DNA of 64,000 bases, taken from Myxococcales bacterium. Lineage in GTDB: Bacteria; Myxococcota; Polyangia; Nannocystales; Nannocystaceae. The stretch spans positions 20,324-84,323 of the forward strand of contig JAEUJW010000048.1 in assembly GCA_016793465.1 (NCBI GenBank), written 5' to 3'. The notes under the pieces are model-generated. The model was not told where the DNA came from and did no database searches. It was given only the letters and a program-made list of their open reading frames with translations. Made by a program: the position numbers and the translations under genes. Of this stretch, positions 35,917-48,975 are shown piece by piece. How positions within the stretch are numbered: position 1 is the stretch's first letter; every line of letters begins with the position of its first letter.

Positions 35917-37629
35917 TCAGGGCGCCTGCTTGAGCTTGTCGATGGTCAGCGAGACCGCGGAGACCTGGCCGTAGTCGCCCATGCCCGAGTCGCCGAAGCA
36001 GGCCTTCCAGGCGCCGGGGGCGGGCTTGCCGGCGAAGTCGGCGAACGCGAGGCCGGGCCCGAGGCCGGGGAAGGGCTGCCACTGGCAGGGGCTGAGCGGC
36101 GGGTTCTCGTCCTTGCAGACGATCTTGTTGTTGTCCATGGACTGGCCCTTGCCCATGTCGTCGGCGCTGAGGAGGGCGTCGTCGCGGAAGCGCAGGGGGT
36201 AGGCGGCCGAGAAGTTGGAGTCGTCGCCGCAGCAGTCGTCGGAGTTGTCGGGGAGCACGTTCTCGAGGTCGCCGGGGCGGGACAGCACGGTCAGCACGGT
36301 GGCGTCGGGGTGGACGAGCTTGATCGTCACGTCGCCGATCCAGGTGTGGTCCATCGCCACCTCGAGGCGGACGTCGTGGATGAAGTCGAGGCCGTCGCCG
36401 ACGACCTCGAGGTCGACGCAGAGCATGGAGTCGAGGGTGCCGTCGTACTTCTTGTCGACCGGGACGAGGTCGAGCGCGAGGTCCCCGGCCTCGACGGTGA
36501 CGCTGTTGCTGTTGCCCGGGCAGTCGTTGGTGGCGGGCACGATCTGCTCGCACAGCGGGGTCAGGGCGGCGAGGATCGCCTGCTGGTCGGCGTCGTCGAC
36601 GGCCGCGTCGTCGAGCGCGAGGTCGAGGTCGGCGAGCAGGGCCATGAAGTCGTCGATGGTGACGGGCGACTGCATGTCGTCGACCAGGCCGGCGTGGGCC
36701 TCGGCCATGCCGCGGCAGGGCGCGGCCGCGCCGACGCCGGGCTCGACCTCGGGGGCGTCGACCTCGGCGCCGTAGACCACGGGGCCGTCGAGGGCGGCGA
36801 GCTGGCGGGTCAGGCAGGTGCGCAGGCGCGCGACGTCGGCGGCGGCGAAGAACCCGCTGACGGCCGGGTCGGTGACGACGCGGGCGAGGAAGCTGCCGGT
36901 GCGGCCGGGCGCGCCGACGATGTCGCGGAGCGCCGGCTTGCGGCCGACGCGCTGGTAGACGGTGAGGTCGTCGTCCGGGTCCTCGACGATGTCGGCCTCG
37001 TCGGCGCCGAGGGTCTGGGTGACGGCGGCGAGGTCGTCGGCGGTGAGCTCCGGGTGGGCGCTCTGGTGGGCCGCGAGCGCCTGCGAGAGGTCGTCGACGA
37101 AGTCGAGGTAGTCCTGGGCGGACACGCCGAGGCCGGCGTGGGCGGCCTTCATGTCGAGGCAGTCGTAGGTCACGCCGGGGCAGCCGGCGGCCGCGCCGAT
37201 CTGTCCGATGAGGCAGGTGGTGAGGTTCGCGGCGTCGACCCCGGTGTTGAGGAAGTAGCCGTTGATGCGGTCGTCGGCGACCACGGTGGCGACGAGCCCG
37301 GCGGCGAGGGCGGGGATGCCGTCGTCGGCGGCGCCGCCGAGGCGCTCGCACAGCGAGCCGTGGTCGGCGGTGTCGGCGGTGGTCTCGCCGGTCGAGCCCG
37401 TGGCGGGCGCGGTGGTCTCGCCGGTCGACTCGGCGGGGCCGGTCGACGTCGACGGGTCAGGGGCCTCGCCGGTGGTCGGCGCGGTGTCGTCGCTCGAGCC
37501 GACCGCCGGCGCGGTCGACTCGCCGGAGGTGTCCGCCGTCTCGATGGCGTACGGGCCCGAGGTGCACGCGGTCAGTCCGAGGCACGCGGTGAGCAGGGCG
37601 GCGGCGGTTCCGGGGGCGTGCTGGGACAT
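35917..37629 (-). CDS. Lipoprotein with two truncated-haemoglobin domains and a P domain
   Basis: A 570-residue lipoprotein (lipobox LGLTAC, Cys22) with a Thr/Ser/Glu linker to residue ~90. Residues ~91-190 match a group 1 truncated haemoglobin (LCERLGG, VVADDRINGYFLN, MKAAHAGLGVS), with His164 at the proximal haem position. Residues ~222-345 repeat it (VYQRVGR, VVTDPAVSGFFAA, GMAEAHAGL) with His312. Residues ~375-570 look like a proprotein-convertase P domain (VRLEVAMDHTWIGDVTIKLVHP, GAWKACFGDSGMGDYG). Truncated globins are normally single-domain cytosolic proteins, so a lipid-anchored exported tandem is unusual. Candidate roles are O2/NO sensing or haem capture outside the cell. Confidence 0.8.
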   Translation of the reverse strand: MSQHAPGTAAALLTACLGLTACTSGPYAIETADTSGESTAPAVGSSDDTAPTTGEAPDPSTSTGPAESTGETTAPATGSTGETTADTADHGSLCERLGGAADDGIPALAAGLVATVVADDRINGYFLNTGVDAANLTTCLIGQIGAAAGCPGVTYDCLDMKAAHAGLGVSAQDYLDFVDDLSQALAAHQSAHPELTADDLAAVTQTLGADEADIVEDPDDDLTVYQRVGRKPALRDIVGAPGRTGSFLARVVTDPAVSGFFAAADVARLRTCLTRQLAALDGPVVYGAEVDAPEVEPGVGAAAPCRGMAEAHAGLVDDMQSPVTIDDFMALLADLDLALDDAAVDDADQQAILAALTPLCEQIVPATNDCPGNSNSVTVEAGDLALDLVPVDKKYDGTLDSMLCVDLEVVGDGLDFIHDVRLEVAMDHTWIGDVTIKLVHPDATVLTVLSRPGDLENVLPDNSDDCCGDDSNFSAAYPLRFRDDALLSADDMGKGQSMDNNKIVCKDENPPLSPCQWQPFPGLGPGLAFADFAGKPAPGAWKACFGDSGMGDYGQVSAVSLTIDKLKQAP

Positions 37630-37901
37630 GCTGGGGATCCGCGGGCAATCTACCAGGTTCGCAGGCGCGCGTGACGGGCCGCGCGCGCGGCGGACGCTCC
37701 GGTTGGCGACGCGTGACGCGGCGAGGCTCGCGGCGGGAGCGAGGGGGCGGACCACGCGCGTGGGGGGGGCGCGACGTGCGGCGCTCACGGCGGGCGACGC
37801 GGGCGCGGCGTGTCGAGGGAGCTCGGGTTAAATCGGCGCCGCGGCGGGGGTCGTTCGGCGACACGTCCGGGCGCGGACGGGTCTCACACGCGGGCGACCG
37901 A

Positions 37902-38531
37902 TCAGCGGCGGACGAGGGTGATGGCGATGTCGGTGCCCATGCCCTGTTCGAACGCCAGGCGGGCCCACAGCAGGGCGATCGACTCGAGGATGCGGGCGCG
38001 GGGCAGGGGGCCGCAGTCGATGGGGTCGAAGCCGAGCTGCAGGGCGAGCGCGGCGACCGTGCTCTTCGAGTGGTCGTCGTCGCCGCAGTAGAACATCGAC
38101 AGCTTGTGGCCGTTGGCCAGCGGCTCGCGCAGGGCCTTGTAGAAGATGCCGTTGAGGGCCTTGATGACGTGGGCGCCGCGGGCCTGGCGGGCGATCTCCT
38201 CGGCGGCCGACGTCTCGGGGCCGACGGCGAGGCGATCGGTGCCGGGCGACCACGGGTTGGTGGTGTCGATCACGACCTTGCCGGTGAGGTCGCCGCACTG
38301 GCCGATCACCTCGCCGACCGCGTGGAACGGCACGGCCATGACGATGACCTCGGCGCCGGCGCAGGCCTCGGCGAAGCCGACGACCTTGACCTGCTCGGCG
38401 AGCGCGCCGAGGCGGGCCGGCGCGGCCTCGGGGTTGCGCGAGCCGAGGACCAGGCTGTTGCCCTTGTCGAGCCAGGCGCGGGCCAGGGTCGTGGCCATCC
38501 GCCCGGTGCCGAGGAGTGCGATGCTCGTCAT
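37902..38531 (-). CDS. NADPH-dependent F420 reductase-like oxidoreductase
   Basis: A 209-residue Rossmann protein: IALLGTGRMATTLARAWLDKG at the N-terminus, GSRNPEAAPARLG as the NADP-binding loop, VIVMAVPFHAVGEVIG, and VVIDTTNPW, all typical of the F420:NADP oxidoreductase / ProC-like family. Length fits the family (~200-230). I see no F420 biosynthesis genes here, and many such proteins act on other substrates, so the exact reaction is open. Confidence 0.82.
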   Translation of the reverse strand: MTSIALLGTGRMATTLARAWLDKGNSLVLGSRNPEAAPARLGALAEQVKVVGFAEACAGAEVIVMAVPFHAVGEVIGQCGDLTGKVVIDTTNPWSPGTDRLAVGPETSAAEEIARQARGAHVIKALNGIFYKALREPLANGHKLSMFYCGDDDHSKSTVAALALQLGFDPIDCGPLPRARILESIALLWARLAFEQGMGTDIAITLVRR

Positions 38532-38674
38532 GCGGACAGTGTCCCACGAAATCCGCGTCGGGGCACTTGGGGGCGCGCGGCCGCAGGTGCGCAAGCCTGG
38601 ACCCGGGGTCGCGATGCGCGGCGAGAATTCTGCTCTCGCGGCGGGCCGCGGCGGCCCCAGCGGTGTCAGGGACA

Positions 38675-38702
38675 TGTCTCGGGGGACATGTCCTCGGAGA
38701 CA
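38675..38702. repeat. Two tandem 14-bp quasi-palindromes at the kinase 3' end
   Basis: TGTCTCGGGGGACA (38675-38688) and TGTCCTCGGAGACA (38689-38702) abut each other and touch the stop codon of the kinase gene. Both fit TGTCYYCGRRGACA or a close variant. Related copies occur at 58466-58479 and 59561-59574. They may serve as a terminator here. Confidence 0.55.
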
Positions 38703-41690
<2,988 letters not shown>

Positions 41691-41701
41691 CGGGCCGATC
41701 G

Positions 41702-41730
41702 ATGGTGCCAGGGGGGGCGAGTCTTCTCAA
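41702..41730 (-). promoter_or_regulatory. Predicted sigma70-type promoter of the kinase gene
   Basis: On the minus strand TTGAGA (41725-41730) and CACCAT (41702-41707) are spaced by 17 bases, with the GTG start 11 bases further. The match at -10 is only moderate. Confidence 0.35.
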
Positions 41731-41783
41731 CGAATTCACTTCGCGACCCGGCGGGCCCGGAGTTGGCCTACACTCGGGGCCTC

Positions 41784-42527
41784 GTGACGCGCGACGAACA
41801 CCTGACACCGGTGCTGGAAGCCTGCAGCGAGGCCGAGTTGGCGCTGCTCGTCGAGTTCCTCGGGCGCCCGCCCTCGGGCCTGCTGTGGCTCGACGCGCGG
41901 GTCCGCGACCTGACGGTGCCGCGGGCCGAGCGGGTCGCGGCGATCGTCGACCGGGTGCTGCGCCTCGGCGACCACAGCGTGACCAGCCGGATGGGCGGGG
42001 CGATCCGGAGCTACCTGCAGGTCGTGTGCGATGCCCTGCGAGAGCTCGAGCTGTCCGAAGCGCCAGGTGAGGGGATCTTCGCGCTCGAGCTGCGGGTCGT
42101 CCAGCACGCGCTCGACGCCGGCTTCGACGAGCTGCCGCGCGTGGTCCAGGCCGAGCTCGAGGCGCGCTGGCTCTCCGGGACGCTGTTCGCCGACGGGATC
42201 TTCGAACTCGACGTGCTCCACCCGCTGCTCAGCCACGCCGACGCCGACCGCCGCGTCCTCGCGCTCGGCCAGGCCGGCAGGGCGGTCGGCTCGGGCGCGC
42301 TGAAGATGAGCTGGAAGCAGCTGCGCACGAGCGTGCGCAAGTGGGCGCTGAAGGTCGTGGTCCGCCGCCTGGCCACGCCGATCGGCTGGGCCTTCACCGC
42401 GTGGGAGTACCTCGGCCCGGCCTATCGCTTCACCGTGCCGGTCATCTGCTACGTGGCCTACCTGCGGCGCAAGCAGCAGCCGCAGCTGGCGACGACGACG
42501 TCCGCGGACGTGCGCACCGGCGCGTGA
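41784..42527 (+). CDS. YaaW-like (UPF0174) family protein
   Basis: A 247-residue protein from GTG 41784. Three segments match the YaaW/UPF0174 pattern: ACSEAELALLVEFLG near the N-terminus, RLGDHSVTSRMGGAIRSYLQVVCDAL (residues ~54-80), and the C-terminal PIGWAFTAWEYLGPAYRFTVPVICYVAYLRRK, a hydrophobic segment diagnostic of the family. The function of YaaW proteins is not established; some are near stress or phage-defence genes. TACACT nine bases before the start could be a -10 element. Confidence 0.68.
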   Translation: MTRDEHLTPVLEACSEAELALLVEFLGRPPSGLLWLDARVRDLTVPRAERVAAIVDRVLRLGDHSVTSRMGGAIRSYLQVVCDALRELELSEAPGEGIFALELRVVQHALDAGFDELPRVVQAELEARWLSGTLFADGIFELDVLHPLLSHADADRRVLALGQAGRAVGSGALKMSWKQLRTSVRKWALKVVVRRLATPIGWAFTAWEYLGPAYRFTVPVICYVAYLRRKQQPQLATTTSADVRTGA

Positions 42528-42650
42528 GCGGAAGCGTGGCCGCACGCGCGTGCGCGGGCCCGTGGAACGCGAATTCGTCCGCGCCCCCGCCGGTTGGAAA
42601 GCCGGAGGTGGGCACGTATCATCCGGGGCCGGGAAGGAACGGGGGAACGA

Positions 42651-42968
42651 ATGGCGCGATTGAAGCTGCTGGACATTCGATGCATCAAGAACCAGGAGGT
42701 CGGCGGTGACGAGCCGTACCTCAAGGTGCGCAGCACCAAGGTCTGGTCGTCCGACGACATGAAGGCGGGCATGGTCGTCAGCCTGCGCTCGGTCCAGCCG
42801 ATCACGTTCAAGGACGAGGTCGAGGTGACCCTGATGGAGAAGGACTTCCGCGACGACTGCCTCGGCAAGCACACCATCACCTCGGACCAGCTCGGGCAGG
42901 GCCAGCAGGAGCTCAACTTCGACGAAGAGGGCGCGCACTACCAGCTCATCTACGAGGTGATCGCGTAG
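42651..42968 (+). CDS. Small C2-like beta-sandwich protein
   Basis: A 105-residue protein preceded by GGGGGAACGA. The sequence is a run of beta strands (ARLKLLDIRCIKNQE, DEPYLKVRSTKVW, EVEVTLMEKDFRDDCLG) resembling a C2-type sandwich in which acidic residues after DEPYL and in EKDFRDD could bind calcium. No signal peptide is present. It is five bases from the next gene, so they form an operon. I do not know an assigned function. Confidence 0.62.
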   Translation: MARLKLLDIRCIKNQEVGGDEPYLKVRSTKVWSSDDMKAGMVVSLRSVQPITFKDEVEVTLMEKDFRDDCLGKHTITSDQLGQGQQELNFDEEGAHYQLIYEVIA

Positions 42969-42973
42969 GCGTC

Positions 42974-44533
42974 ATGCGGCGCGCGTGGATCGCCGCGGCG
43001 CTGCTGGGGGCCTGCGCGCCGCGGGCCCCGCTGCCGCCGACGAGCGCGCCGGTCGTCGCGGCGCGCGACGAGCAGGCGCCGCCGAGCACGACGCCCGCCG
43101 CCGCGGTCGAGGCGTCGACGGCGGACGGCCCGGCGCCGGCGGTCGCGGCGGCGCCGACCGGCTCGCTGGCGCGGGTCCAGGGCGTCGAGGTCGCGAGGCT
43201 GGCGCCGGGGCCGGGCAACGGCGCGGTGCCGGGCTTCGTGTGGTGGATGGGGGCGAACGCGCGGCTGGTCGCGATCTACTGGTTCTCCGCGGCGCCGAAG
43301 TTCGGGCACCACGGCGAGCCGCTCGGCGACCCGCCGACGCTGACGCTGTTCGACACGACGACCGGGGCGGGCGAGGCGATCGACGAGCTGGTCGCCAGCG
43401 ATCCGCGCGGGCGCTGGGCGGTGATCGCCCGCGGCAAGCAGCTGTGGCTGATCGACGGCGAGACCGGCCAGCGCGAGGAGCTGACGGCGCGCGGGGCCGA
43501 CGCGAGCGGCGACGCCAACCGCTGCCTCGAGCCGCGCCAGGCCGGCTTCGACGCGCTCGGCGGCCAGCTGGTGTACCTGCGCACGGGCCCGGATCGGGCG
43601 GTCATCCGCCAGCTGGCCGACGGCAGCGAGACCGAGGTGGCGGCCGGGCCGGGCAGGCTGTGGCGGGCCTACGCGGTCGGGGCCCCGGGCTCGGCGCTGC
43701 TGTTCGAGGTCCCGGGCGACAGCGACGGCGACGGCGCGGTCGAGCTGCCGGTGCAGAACACGTCGTGCGCGTGCCGCTGGTGCGGGCGGTTCGCGCTGAG
43801 CCACGGGTTCTACGGCTGGAGCGGCGACCGCTTCGAGTTCGTGATGGTCGAGGGCGGGCGGCGCACCGCGCTGCCGGGGGTGTTCGACCGCCTGGCGGAC
43901 GGTGTGTTCGTCGACTCGAACGGCGCGCTGCAGCGGACCGACGGCAAGCCGATCGCGCTGCCGGCGGGCTGCCGCGGGGCGACCTGGCTCGAGGGCTCGT
44001 CGGCGGTGCTGACCGGCTGCCCGGGCGGGAGCCGGCTGTTCTGGCCGGGCAGCGGCGAGAAGGCGGACCTCCCCGGCCAGGTCACCGCGCTCGAGCTCGC
44101 GGTGGTGCGCGCGCCCGACGGCGGGCTGCGGGCGGGCCTGGCGAGCAAGGGCGGCGAGAGCGTGCTGCTCAGCGTCGACCTCGCGCGCGGCGAGTTCCGC
44201 AAGAGCCCGCGGATCGGGATCTCGCGGGGGCTCGATCGCCGGGGCCGGGCCCTCGCGGTCGACCAGGCGGATCAGCTGATCGTGTTCGAGGTCGCGAGCG
44301 GCGCGACGCGGGCGGCGGCGCTCGGCAAGGTCGAGGATCTGCAGGCCAACTGGGCGCGCATCGCCGGGGTGCCGCACGCCGTCGACGCGGGCCGCGGGCT
44401 CGTGCACGCGCTCAGCCACGAGCCCTCGGCGGCGGCGGAGAACGGCTGCGCGCTGCTCGCCGCGGTCCGCGGCGGCGAGCTCGAGACGGGGCCGTGGACG
44501 CTGCGCTGCCCGAGCGGCGAGCCTGCGGGCTGA
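42974..44533 (+). CDS. Lipoprotein with beta-propeller-like repeats
   Basis: A 519-residue lipoprotein: MRRAWIAAALLGAC with lipobox Cys14, then a Pro/Ala/Thr linker to ~60. The rest consists of repeated strand blocks such as PRGRWAVIARGKQLWLIDGETGQREEL in pieces and SAVLTGCPGGSRLFW, the rhythm of a WD40/TolB-like propeller. A CACRWCG cluster is present. No catalytic motif is seen. Coupled to the C2-like gene upstream. Confidence 0.7.
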   Translation: MRRAWIAAALLGACAPRAPLPPTSAPVVAARDEQAPPSTTPAAAVEASTADGPAPAVAAAPTGSLARVQGVEVARLAPGPGNGAVPGFVWWMGANARLVAIYWFSAAPKFGHHGEPLGDPPTLTLFDTTTGAGEAIDELVASDPRGRWAVIARGKQLWLIDGETGQREELTARGADASGDANRCLEPRQAGFDALGGQLVYLRTGPDRAVIRQLADGSETEVAAGPGRLWRAYAVGAPGSALLFEVPGDSDGDGAVELPVQNTSCACRWCGRFALSHGFYGWSGDRFEFVMVEGGRRTALPGVFDRLADGVFVDSNGALQRTDGKPIALPAGCRGATWLEGSSAVLTGCPGGSRLFWPGSGEKADLPGQVTALELAVVRAPDGGLRAGLASKGGESVLLSVDLARGEFRKSPRIGISRGLDRRGRALAVDQADQLIVFEVASGATRAAALGKVEDLQANWARIAGVPHAVDAGRGLVHALSHEPSAAAENGCALLAAVRGGELETGPWTLRCPSGEPAG

Positions 44534-44556
44534 GGGCCTCACGCGGTCTCACGGGG

Positions 44557-44580
44557 GCGCCCGGTTCCCTCCGGGGGCGC
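44557..44580 (+). terminator. GC-rich bulged hairpin before the hydrolase gene
   Basis: GCGCCCGG and CCGGGGGCGC pair with a two-base bulge around TTCCCT, 24 bases past the stop of the propeller-like lipoprotein gene. TATAGG follows at 44589-44594, exactly six bases before the next ATG. Confidence 0.35.
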
Positions 44581-44600
44581 GGGCGCGCTATAGGCCGGCG

Positions 44601-46724
44601 ATGCTGCGCGCGCGTCCGTTCCTCGCCCTGTCCCTCCCGCTCTCGCTGGCCTTCGGGGGCTGCGCGCCGAGCGACCCGCCGATCGTCGGCAACGACGAGT
44701 CGGGCGCGGGGCCGTCGAGCGGCGGCGAGACGCCGACCACCGGCGGGGCGAGCGAGACCGGCGGCACCGACTCGACCGGCGCGACCGGCGAGTCGTCGAG
44801 CGGCGGCGAGTCGACCACCGACGAGGAGGAGGTCGTCTCGGAGCTCGGCTGCAACCCGGTCGACCCGTCGTACTGCCTGCTGCCGTACCCCTCGCGCTTC
44901 CACATGACCGAGGCCGACACGCCGACCGGGCTGCGCCTCGACTACGCGATGTCGGCGCTGCCGGTCAACAACGGCGGGGTCGGCATGGACCCGCTGTACC
45001 TCCACGAGAAGGACGGGTTCTCGACGCTGGGCACGCTGATCTTCAGCTTCGCCGACGTCTCGCTCGACGGCGTGATCGGCCACGAGGACCTCGCGGCGTA
45101 CGCCGCCCCCGACGCCAAGACGGTGCTGATCGACGCCGAGACCGGCGAGCGGGTCGCGCACTTCGTCGAGCTCGACATGACGGCCAGCAAGCCCGGCGAG
45201 CGCATGCTGCTGGCCCAGCCGGCCACGCCGCTGCGCCACGGCAAGCGCTACGTGTTCGGGGTGCGCGGGCTGACGACCACCGACGGCGATCCGGTCAAGA
45301 CGTCCGCGGCGTTCCGCCGGCTGCGCGACGGGGCGGCGTCGATCGACCCGCAGGTCGAGGACCAGCGCGCGCGCTACGAGGCCGACGTGTTCCCGGCGCT
45401 GGCGGAGGCCGGCTTCGCCCGCGAGGAGCTGCAGCTGGCCTGGGACTTCGTGACCGTCTCGCGCGAGACCAGCCTCGGGCGCATGCAGTGGCTGCGCGCC
45501 GACGTGCTCGACGCGGTCGGCGACGCGGGGCCGGAGTACACCATCAAGAAGGTCACCGACGAGGACTGCGGCGTCGACGGCACGCACATCGGGCGGACCA
45601 TCGAGCTCGAGATGATCTCGCCGCGCTACACGACCGCCGACGAGCCGGGCGCCGTGCTCACGCGCGGCCCGGACGGCATGCCGATGCGCGTGGGCACCAC
45701 CGAGGTCGGCGTCACGGTGCGCCTGCCGTGCTCGCTGGTCGACCAGCCGACGCCGAAGTCGGGGCGGCTGGTGCAGTACGGTCACGGGCTGCTCGGCGGC
45801 CGCGGCGAGGTCCAGGGCGGCTACCTCTCGCAGCTGGCCGACGCCAACGGCTGGGTGCTGTTCGCGTCGGACTGGACCGGCATGAAGAGCGAGGACACCC
45901 TGCCGATCATCGCCGCGCTGACCGAGGACGCGACCGGCTTCGTGACGGTGCCGGAGCGCTCGATGCAGGGCTTCACCGAGTTCATCGCGGCCATGCGGCT
46001 GATGAGCGGGGCGTTCGCCGAGGACCCGGCGGTCACGTTCATGGCCGCGGACAACAACGTCTACTCGGCGATCGACCCGAGCAAGCGCAGCTACTACGGC
46101 AACTCGCAGGGCGGGATCCTCGGCGGGGCCTACCTCGCGCTCAGCCCCGACATCGAGCGCGGGGTGCTCGGCGTCGGCGGCATGCCGTACGTGCTGCTGC
46201 TGCCGCGCTCGGTCGACTTCACCGACTTCTTCATGCTGCTGCAGTCGTCGTACGACGATCACCGCGACATCATGCTGCTCATCGCCCTGTTCCAGAACCT
46301 GTGGGACCCGGGCGAGGGCGCGGGCTGGGCCTGGGCGATGAACCGCGAGCCCGACCCGGAGGTCGGCCCCAAGCAGGTGCTGATGCAGGTGGCCATCGAG
46401 GACCACCAGGTCACCAACGTCGGCGCGCAGATCCAGGCGCGGGCGTTCGGCGCGGCGACCGTGGCCCCGCAGACCCGGCCGGTGTGGGGCCTCGAGGAGA
46501 AGCAGCCGGGCTTCACCGGCTCGGCCTACGTCGAGTGGCGCTACAGCGACGTGCCCGCGCCGCCGGTCACCAACCTGCCGCCGTTCGCGGGCAACGACCC
46601 GCACAGCTGCCCGCGCAAGCAGCCGGAGGCGCAGGAGCAGCTGCGCGACTTCCTCGAGACCGGCGTCGTCAACCAGTACTGCGAGGGCGTGTGCGAGGCC
46701 CTGCAGGCCGAGGTGTGCCCGTAG
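44601..46724 (+). CDS. Lipoprotein with alpha/beta-hydrolase fold
   Basis: A 707-residue lipoprotein: signal peptide to LAFGGC (Cys21), then a Ser/Gly/Glu/Thr linker to ~80. The mature protein starts NPVDPSYCLLPYPSRFHM, similar to the N-terminal domain of surface lipases of the VolA type. The hydrolase core has VQYGHGLLGG (oxyanion region), SDWTGM, and the nucleophile elbow YYGNSQGGILGG (Gly-Asn-Ser-Gln-Gly). A late VAIEDHQVTN supplies a candidate catalytic His. Predicted exported esterase or lipase. It ends at the base before the convergent kinase gene's stop codon. Confidence 0.8.
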   Translation: MLRARPFLALSLPLSLAFGGCAPSDPPIVGNDESGAGPSSGGETPTTGGASETGGTDSTGATGESSSGGESTTDEEEVVSELGCNPVDPSYCLLPYPSRFHMTEADTPTGLRLDYAMSALPVNNGGVGMDPLYLHEKDGFSTLGTLIFSFADVSLDGVIGHEDLAAYAAPDAKTVLIDAETGERVAHFVELDMTASKPGERMLLAQPATPLRHGKRYVFGVRGLTTTDGDPVKTSAAFRRLRDGAASIDPQVEDQRARYEADVFPALAEAGFAREELQLAWDFVTVSRETSLGRMQWLRADVLDAVGDAGPEYTIKKVTDEDCGVDGTHIGRTIELEMISPRYTTADEPGAVLTRGPDGMPMRVGTTEVGVTVRLPCSLVDQPTPKSGRLVQYGHGLLGGRGEVQGGYLSQLADANGWVLFASDWTGMKSEDTLPIIAALTEDATGFVTVPERSMQGFTEFIAAMRLMSGAFAEDPAVTFMAADNNVYSAIDPSKRSYYGNSQGGILGGAYLALSPDIERGVLGVGGMPYVLLLPRSVDFTDFFMLLQSSYDDHRDIMLLIALFQNLWDPGEGAGWAWAMNREPDPEVGPKQVLMQVAIEDHQVTNVGAQIQARAFGAATVAPQTRPVWGLEEKQPGFTGSAYVEWRYSDVPAPPVTNLPPFAGNDPHSCPRKQPEAQEQLRDFLETGVVNQYCEGVCEALQAEVCP

Positions 46725-47738
<1,014 letters not shown>

Positions 47739-47745
47739 AAAGCGG

Positions 47746-48975
47746 TCACTCGTAGCGCAGGGCCTGGATGGGGTCGAGGCGCGAGGCCTTGTAGGCGGGG
47801 TAGAGGCCGAAGCCGACGCCCACGGCCGCGCTGAAGCCGAGCGAGACGGCGACGATCTGCGGCTGCACGAGGGTGGCCCAGCCGAACTGGCTGGCGAGGT
47901 AGTAGGCCGAGCCGACGCCGGCGCCCACGCCGACCGCGCCGCCGATCATCGACAGCGTCACGGCCTCGATCACGAACTGCACGAGGATGTTGCCGGGCTT
48001 GGCGCCGATGGCCATGCGCAGGCCGATCTCGCGGGTCCGCTCGGTCACGCTGACGAGCATGATGTTCATGATGCCGATGCCGCCGACCAGGAGGCTGACG
48101 AGGGCGATGCCGGCGAGCAGGCGCGTCATCGTCTCGGTGCCCTCGGCGCGGGCGCTGGCCGCCTCCTCGAGGTTGTTGACGGTGAAGTCGTCCTCCTCGT
48201 TGGCGCCGATCTTGTGCCAGGCCCGCAGGGTGCTGGTGATCTCGGCCTGCGCGCGCTTGATCTCCGCCTGCGAGCTGGCGCTGACGTAGATGCTGCCCTG
48301 GAGGTACTTCTTCAGGCCGCCCTGCAGCTTGGTCGCCAGCGTCGTCACCGGGATGATGATCACGTCGTCGGTGTTCTGGCCGAACGCCGACTGGCCCTTG
48401 CGGCTCAGCACGCCGATGATCTCGAACGGCATGTTGTTGATGCGCATGACGCTGCCGACCGGCGTCGAGCCGGGGCCGTAGAGCGTGTCGGCCACGGCGG
48501 CGCCGATCACCGCGACCTTGGTCTTGGCGGTGACGTCCTGGGCGGTGAAGATGCTGCCGGCCGACACCGGCCAGTTGCGGATCTCGAAGTACTCGGGGGT
48601 CGAGCCCTCGACCGACGTCGAGGTGTTCTGGCCGTCGCCGGTGACCTGGGCGTTCATCCGCATCTGCGGCGCGACCAGGCCGACGCCGCCGGCCTCGTTG
48701 CGGATGGCGTCGACGTCCTGCCAGGTCAGCGAGGCCTGCGAGCCGGCCCCGCCGCGCACGCCGCCGGTGCTGGCCTGGCCCGAGCGGATGACGAGCATGT
48801 TGGTGCCCATCTTGTCGAACGACTTCTGGACCTCGGCCTTGGCGCCCTCGCCGATGGCGACCATGGCGATCACCGCGCCGACGCCGATGATGATGCCGAG
48901 CACGGTGAGGAACGAGCGCATCTTGTTGCGCAGCAGGGCGCGCACGGCGATGAGGATGGTGTTGAGCAGGTTCAC
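47746..48975 (-). CDS. MacB-type ABC transporter permease
   Basis: A 409-residue permease with the MacB topology: N-terminal helix (ALLRNKMRSFLTVLGIIIGVGAVIAMVAIG), a ~210-residue periplasmic MacB_PCD domain (EGAKAEVQKSF, MGTNMLVIRSG, EIIGVLSRKGQSAFGQNTDD), and three C-terminal helices (GIALVSLLVGGIGIMNIMLV, VTERTREIGLRMAIGAK). Its GTG overlaps the ATPase stop. MacB has ATPase and permease fused; here they are separate genes. Mechanotransmission systems of this class export peptides, lipoproteins or drugs from the periplasm. Confidence 0.95.
   Translation of the reverse strand: MNLLNTILIAVRALLRNKMRSFLTVLGIIIGVGAVIAMVAIGEGAKAEVQKSFDKMGTNMLVIRSGQASTGGVRGGAGSQASLTWQDVDAIRNEAGGVGLVAPQMRMNAQVTGDGQNTSTSVEGSTPEYFEIRNWPVSAGSIFTAQDVTAKTKVAVIGAAVADTLYGPGSTPVGSVMRINNMPFEIIGVLSRKGQSAFGQNTDDVIIIPVTTLATKLQGGLKKYLQGSIYVSASSQAEIKRAQAEITSTLRAWHKIGANEEDDFTVNNLEEAASARAEGTETMTRLLAGIALVSLLVGGIGIMNIMLVSVTERTREIGLRMAIGAKPGNILVQFVIEAVTLSMIGGAVGVGAGVGSAYYLASQFGWATLVQPQIVAVSLGFSAAVGVGFGLYPAYKASRLDPIQALRYE

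Noticed and set aside
38532..38674. Riboswitch or small RNA upstream of the F420-reductase-like gene
   Set aside because: No conserved stem set could be drawn; only generic GC-rich pairing is possible.
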